From: Macrobrachium rosenbergii
Lineage: Eukaryota; Arthropoda; Malacostraca; Decapoda; Palaemonidae
Direction of reading: 5' to 3'
DNA: 64,000 bases
NCBI RefSeq assembly: GCF_040412425.1
Contig: NC_089762.1
Coordinates: 20,829,147-20,893,146, forward strand
Below, one piece after another: positions 59,096-64,000 of this stretch. The notes under the pieces are model-generated. The model was not told where the DNA came from, made no database searches, and worked only from the letters and a program-made list of their open reading frames with translations. Numbering within the stretch: the stretch's first letter is position 1; every line of letters begins with the position of its first letter. The translations under genes and the position numbers were made by a program.

Positions 59096-59642
59096 CCAAA
59101 ATTACTTGAACAAGAGCAAGGGGATTACAAAGGCTTGGTCAATCCTACTTTCACTTTTTAAAGAAAGCCACTGGCCAAGATAGCCATATGAAGCACAAAG
59201 ATATTAAACTTAAAACAAATTACTACCCTAGGTCTATCTGCAAATTAAAGATACACTGTCATGGGAGTAAAAGAGTAGACAATGATAAATCTTCAATGAT
59301 TTTTGAGATTAGAAACAAAAATTCCACAATTTCCCGTTAAAAATCATTTAGTTGCAATCATACAAACACTAGTTAATTACCAAACTGGCTATAATACATG
59401 ACATAGATAGAAAAACATGACAAATGAATACAGTACCACATAAAATATTTTTTTTACAAAAAATTAAAGTTGGTGGTTACATACAAAAAACATTAAGATT
59501 TTAATCCAAACTATAGAATTCCTCACAATTTTAAGAAAGCACTTGTCTCCCTATGTAAACTCTTATGTGGCATGCCTTTGAGTACCAAACAAATAAGGCA
59601 TAGTATAGGTTTGATAACAACTTTGTAAGAATACATACTCAC

Positions 59643-59832
59643 CTTTTTGCCCTCAGTGCTTCTGGATTAAAATCTTCCGTAGAAACACCATCAGCTAACT
59701 GCTTTGCTGTCTTATAGAGTTTCTTCTCTTCTTTTCGGGCCTGTTTCAGCAACTGCTTTTCAGTTTCATTCATAACTGTAACAGACTGGCCATAAACAGG
59801 ACGATCTTTCACTGCTTGACTTGCCAGTCCAT
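59643..59832 (-). CDS. ASCC3: ASCC3 exon, basic coiled N-terminal region
   Basis: A 190-bp exon encoding (D)GLASQAVKDRPVYGQSVTV, MNETEKQLLKQARKEEKKLY, KTAKQLADGVSTEDFNPEAL and RAK plus two bases. Human ASCC3 has YGCQVTIQSEQEKQLMKQYR and REEKRIARREKK, then FDPKELRIQRE, an unmistakable match. The charged stretch is probably helical. The acceptor is TTATACTTCTCAG before 59832 and the donor is AAAAAG|GTGAGT after 59643. It enters with two bases completing an Asp codon and leaves in phase 2. Confidence 0.94.
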
Positions 59833-61189
59833 CTGAGAAGTATAAGAAGAAAACATAACAAAAAAAATGAAGTCTCCAAAATGATCTGGATGACTATTAG
59901 GCTTGTGCAACATCAAATAATCTAGAATACAGAATGCTCCTGAAAAATCTGAACAGCTGAGCAAGCATCCATACTCTTCTTAACTGTCAAAACACTAAGC
60001 TAAGCAGACTCATTTTTATCTGTACTAACAACAACTGTTCAAATACATTCAGTATTCTTTGCATGCAAAATTTGTCTTGTTCTCAAAAGCGACCAACTTA
60101 CCTATACTGCTCAGAATCAACAAATCAACAAACAAGTTATGCTTCTTCTTCTCCTTAACATGTTTACCATACCCATGCTAGGCAAAAGCACTTTCAATTC
60201 AAGTGAAGAAGGTAAAAGCATTTAGGCACACCACCTCCAAATACAAAAGGTGTTTTCAAAATATCATGAGACATTCTAATTTTCCACACATGTTTGTCAG
60301 TGATCATTTCACCTTACACTCTTCCCCTCAAGTAGTCCAGCAGGAGTAGGGCAAGGAAAGAAGTAAGAGAGGGCACTATCCATCACTGGCTGATTTCTCT
60401 CACAAGTTTATACTATAAACGTTTTACTGTGTGTGTGTGTGTGCAAAAGGTCTTGCAGAATCTACCAGCCTACTGGAGGGTTCTCTTACATTCAACTTCA
60501 AGGGGAACACAATACAGTTGGCATATTACAGAAGGGCTCACCATTATTAGACGTCTACAAAATTTCTTTCATCATATTAGCCATTTCTGACATTTTTTTT
60601 TAGAGATATCTACATCTCCAGCTAATGTATCTTGAAACCTAGGGAAGTCAGGAGGAGGAGCTTGACAGGCAGGATTAAAAGGAATAGAATCAAGGACAGA
60701 GGATGGTGGAGAGAGATTAAACTGGTATAGGATCCTAAGTTAACCTATCCTCATCTACATTAGCATTAGTATTCTTACCTTGTCTAATTATACACTTTCT
60801 TTCGTTATCTTAACTCAATTTTGTCATATGTTTAACCAAAACATTAATTTTGTCCATATCCAAACTTCCCACTCATTATACCTACTTTCTAAATCTAAGC
60901 CTGACCTAAGTAATTCTCACAGAAAGTGTGGGCAATCACACATGAATTTAGACGATCTATTCAAGCAATCCTTTGTTCACAAACCCTAATTTACCTCCTA
61001 CATGACAACACTGTCACTAACAACAGCAATAAACCAAAAATCCTGGGTGTGAAAATCTTTCAACTGGAACCATTCAAAGAAGGGAGCCTCTCCCAACAGC
61101 AGCAAATTAAAGAATAACTGGACAACCAAATACTCACTCCAGCTACCTGCAAGTGAGAAGGTAGGCAATGGTCTACCTACAAACTCATC
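59833..61189. other. ASCC3 intron, nothing recognised
   Basis: Ordinary sequence with a short (GT)n tract near 60431. Open stretches have no recognisable domain. Confidence 0.6.
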
Positions 61190-61404
61190 CAGGCTGTCCC
61201 TGGTTATCGGTGGGCTCGGTTATACAGGGCTTGTCTAGCAATGAAAATCAGTGATTTTCGCCACCGAAAATCGGCAATTTCAGCTATCGGCGCGAATCTC
61301 TGGTTATCTGCGCCAAAAATTGCCAATTTTCGGTTATTTGCAATTTTCGCTTATCATCACACACCGTTGGAACGGAACCCCTGCCAATAACCTGGGACTG
61401 CCTG
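61190..61404. mobile_element. MITE, CAGGCAGTCC family
   Basis: CAGGCTGTCCCTGGTTATCG at the left and AATAACCTGGGACTGCCTG then TA at the right. The interior has self-complementary phrases (GAAAATCAGTGATTTTCG, CCGAAAATCGG). TA is preserved only at the right. Confidence 0.8.
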
Positions 61405-61764
61405 TACAACTATGAAATTCTTTCTTGGCTGCATCAGTAAAGTTATGGCTAGATGTATGTTCAGTAAGTTTTACTGATACAATGAAAATAATTATCATAA
61501 ATGGTTAGACATAAAAGCTAGTAATCTTAGACATAATGTTTTTCAGATGCTTTGTATGGATAAATGTGAGAATTAAGGAAAAAATTAAATAATTAACCTA
61601 AGCCATCTCCATAGGATAAACCTGGCCCATAGCTACTACTGATAAATACATATTCATCCACTTGCTTGTTTAATCTTGATGACAGAACTTAACACCTTCA
61701 TGAATAACCTTTTAAAATGCTAATTACATCCAAATTAAATGTAAAAACCAAAGTAATAAAGAAG

Positions 61765-62510
61765 GCTTACTGGGTCACTGGTGGGTCAAAAAGTTGTGTA
61801 AAACCTGCTAGTAGGCAGGGTGTGTAGCCTGCTCAGGAAAAACCTCGGGTACAAAAGTACTTTGAATCCAACTTTTATTACCTGAATGTGTTAGTTGGGA
61901 GTGCCCTTGCCTTTTATTTGATGATCCTGATTTGATCCTGATGCAAATTTGAAAATTATTTCAATTACACATGACTGTGTTGATTATTTCCACCATATTC
62001 ACCATGGGGGGTTAAGCTGGATGAAATGCTATCATTTAGGTCAATGGTGGGTCAGGAAGTTGGGTAAAACTTGCTTGTATGCAAGATGTGTATACTAACC
62101 AGATAAAACCTCAGGTATATTAGTCTTTAGTTTCCAAATTCTTTTATGACCTGTGAGGGTCAGCTGGTAGTGCCCTTCCTTTCATATGAGAGTCCTGGGT
62201 TTGATCCCAATGGGAGTTACATACTGTATTATTCTATTGAACATATGACTGTGTTGATTATTTCCAATATATGCACTCAGAAGCGTTATGTTGAATGACA
62301 TGCAATCAACTGGGTTACTGATGGGTCAGGAAGCTAGGTAAACCTTGCTGGTATGTAAATTGTGTAGCCTGCCTAAGTAAAACCTTAGGTACAAAAGTAC
62401 TTAGGGTCTAACTTATCGTACAATCTGTGTAGGTCTGTTGGTAACAACCTTGCTTTCATTTGAGAATCCTGGGTTTGATTTCAACATGAGTTAGAAATTT
62501 TTCTACTACT
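61765..62510. repeat. Tandem trimer of a ~270-bp tRNA-like (SINE-like) repeat
   Basis: Landmarks repeat at about 61780/62040/62318 (TGGGTCA/GGTCA..GGTGGGTCA), 61893/62158/62432 (GTTAGTTGGGAGTGCCC, GGTCAGCTGGTAGTGCCC, GGTCTGTTGGTAACAACC) and 61925/62190/62465 (CCTGGGTTTGATCCCAAT and variants). The last two resemble a pol III A box and B box about 35 bp apart, as in tRNA-derived SINEs. The centre copy is best preserved. Confidence 0.6.
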
Positions 62511-62615
62511 CGATTATATCCAGAAAACTGAATTCTAAAACAACACAATACTGTGAGGGTTGCAGAAAAATGCACTATATTAAGAGGTACCACAAAAATT
62601 TCATGATTTACTTAC

Positions 62616-62730
62616 CCAGCAAAGCATTTATTTTTTGTTCCTTATTTGGTGGTGGATTTTTAATCTCAGACCGGTGTTGGAGAAATGACTGTATTAGCTC
62701 AAACTGCTCAAAACCCAGAAGTTCAAACAA
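62616..62730 (-). CDS. ASCC3: ASCC3 exon, N-terminal region
   Basis: A 115-bp exon encoding LFELLGFEQFELIQSFLQHR and SEIKNPPPNKEQKINALL plus one base. It resembles the LF.LLG...ELI..LLQNR segment of ASCC3 orthologues just before the basic region. The acceptor is TTTCACTTCATTTCAG before 62730 and the donor is CTGG|GTAAGT after 62616. It joins in phase with the exon at 59832. This is the most 5' exon visible; earlier exons, including the start codon, lie beyond the window. Confidence 0.88.
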
Positions 62731-64000
62731 CTGAAATGAAGTGAAAGAAATCTTAAAATTGTAACATACTCCTTATATACTGCTTATTTTAAATCTGTAT
62801 CACATTCAAAGACATCCACAAATGACATGGATCAATGAAAGTGGAAATACAAAAATGTAGTCTGATGCACAGAAAATTTATGCTCTTCACTTGAAACAGA
62901 ATGAAAATATTTATTTTAAAACTAATTACTGTATCTGGATATTTACCTAATGTTAAAGTCAGCTTACATCTTTGTGCTGTTAGGTGCGATCATCATTCAA
63001 AATAAATAAAAGAACAATGTGCTTGGCTGACCTGGACTGACTGTCTATAATCAACTGTTACCCATTAGGCAGTGTTGGAATATTTAAGTTCTTGTCATAA
63101 TTCTTCCTGCCCACCCACTAACATGTGGGAAGGCTGGGTGGGTTTCCACTGTAAGTACTTAAGTATCCAAATACTTAATTTCATCATAAAAATGTTCATT
63201 ATTTGGGATGAATCTTGCCTGCTATTAAAGTTAGCTGACTACCACATTCAGTGGTGGGTTAGGGCAGCCACAGAAAAGGAAAAATCTAAATCTAAACAGT
63301 TTTGCCTGTTGTGTGATCATTCCCGGTAAGTACTGCCTCCAAATGGTAAATCTCAGCAGGGTGAAAGGTCCTTGTAGCGAGACTTGTCGGAGGATCCTTA
63401 TTGGGAAAAATGACTATCTCACGGAGCACTAGTGACTCCAGTGCCAGAGTCAAATGCTCATAACTAACAGTCCAAAACTAAAGACAACGACCTTCAGATA
63501 TGAAGGTACACTCCAATACACCATGGTTTACCTTCATGCTCCCCAAACTAAATACTGGGATTTCCTAATCTACAGAGAGCAGAGAAAGGAAGATTCTCTT
63601 GCATTTGGTTTGGGAAAAAATCATCCCCACCATGATGATATGACTACAGTCTTTACAATTCCCATATACAACTTGATGTCTCAAACAAAACAAGGCAAAA
63701 CTGAGTTCCACATTCATTAAGCTGCATTGGCAACCTTCTCTAGTGAAAGGTTTTTAAGGACATTAAAAGACATGCTTACAGCATGGACATTGTGAGGTCT
63801 TACTTTTAAGCAATGGCAAGTGATCAGGATTCGACTTTATGTGTAATGACTTGATTAACCCTAACTGGGCGGATAGGCTTTTTTGATCCCCAATAATTGC
63901 ATATCAAACTCCCTGATATGAGTACTGTTATTTTGCACCGTAATATCTAAACAAATTTTGTGTAAAAACATTCCTATCACTTTAATGGGCCATAAAAAAC
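62731..64000. other. ASCC3 intron, nothing firmly recognised
   Basis: Mostly unremarkable. Near 63730-63790 the plus strand reads TFSSERFLRTLKDMLTAWT, which faintly resembles the ERSFS.LK..K..LR dimerisation region of hAT transposases; too short and diverged to call. Confidence 0.4.

Noticed and set aside
61765..62510. Functional tRNA genes
   Set aside because: The A-box and B-box-like phrases are degenerate, with no acceptor or anticodon stem that pairs; a SINE-like origin is more likely.
63730..63790. hAT transposase dimerisation motif (SSERFLRTLKDML)
   Set aside because: Only about 15 residues with weak resemblance and no supporting upstream hAT sequence.

Overview
The window is animal nuclear DNA, most consistent with a decapod crustacean. 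The reasons are many very long (GA)n arrays, AT-rich introns, several DIRS1-like tyrosine-recombinase retrotransposons (known to be common in Decapoda), Penelope-like and LINE relics, and dense Tigger/mariner-like and piggyBac-like non-autonomous elements. The species cannot be fixed from the sequence alone.

The only host gene I can support is on the minus strand: an internal part of ASCC3, the Brr2-like Ski2-family helicase of the ASC-1/ribosome-quality-trigger complex. Seven consecutive exons (62616-62730, 59643-59832, 48059-48177, 47767-47912, 25220-25420, 20811-21000, 15891-16003) have GT-AG borders and matching phases (introns of phase 1, 2, 1, 0, 0, 1, then 0 at the last donor). They encode 358 continuous codons running from the pre-helicase N-terminal region through the Q motif, Walker A (APTGAGKT), motifs Ia-Ic and DEVH of the first helicase cassette. 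The start of the gene lies beyond 64000 and the rest beyond position 1. Everything else lies inside ASCC3 introns.

Layout: 1-3335, decayed DIRS1-like copy 1 with a 30-bp coding minisatellite. 4573-9885, Tigger-like transposon nest. 9925-11130, tandem duplication. 11420-11690, hexanucleotide array. 12217-13374, Tc1-like transposase relic with an apparent intron. 14164-17205, GA arrays around the DEVH exon. 18245-19388, a 1.14-kb palindrome. 21563-24124, piggyBac-like element filled with ~380-bp tandem repeats. 25690-27135, two LINE relics. 27249-33700, DIRS copy 2 with inverted terminal repeats. 34603-45112, a TA-flanked transposon split by DIRS copy 3 (35142-43566). 45790-47534, LINE and Penelope-like relics. 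50110-52298, second piggyBac-like element in inverse orientation. 53058-59095, a mosaic of DIRS ends, TA-flanked MITEs and DIRS relic 4. 61190-62510, a MITE and a tandem trimer of a tRNA-like repeat.

The transposons do not form a pathway with ASCC3; they have expanded its introns (one intron is 22.3 kb). Within DIRS copies the order gag - RT/RNase H - tyrosine recombinase is preserved on the minus strand, but every copy carries stops or frameshifts. The features most worth checking are a clean spliceosomal intron in DIRS copy 3 gag, another in the Tc1-like relic, gag-embedded coding minisatellites in two DIRS families, and the piggyBac-like pair carrying satellite-like arrays.
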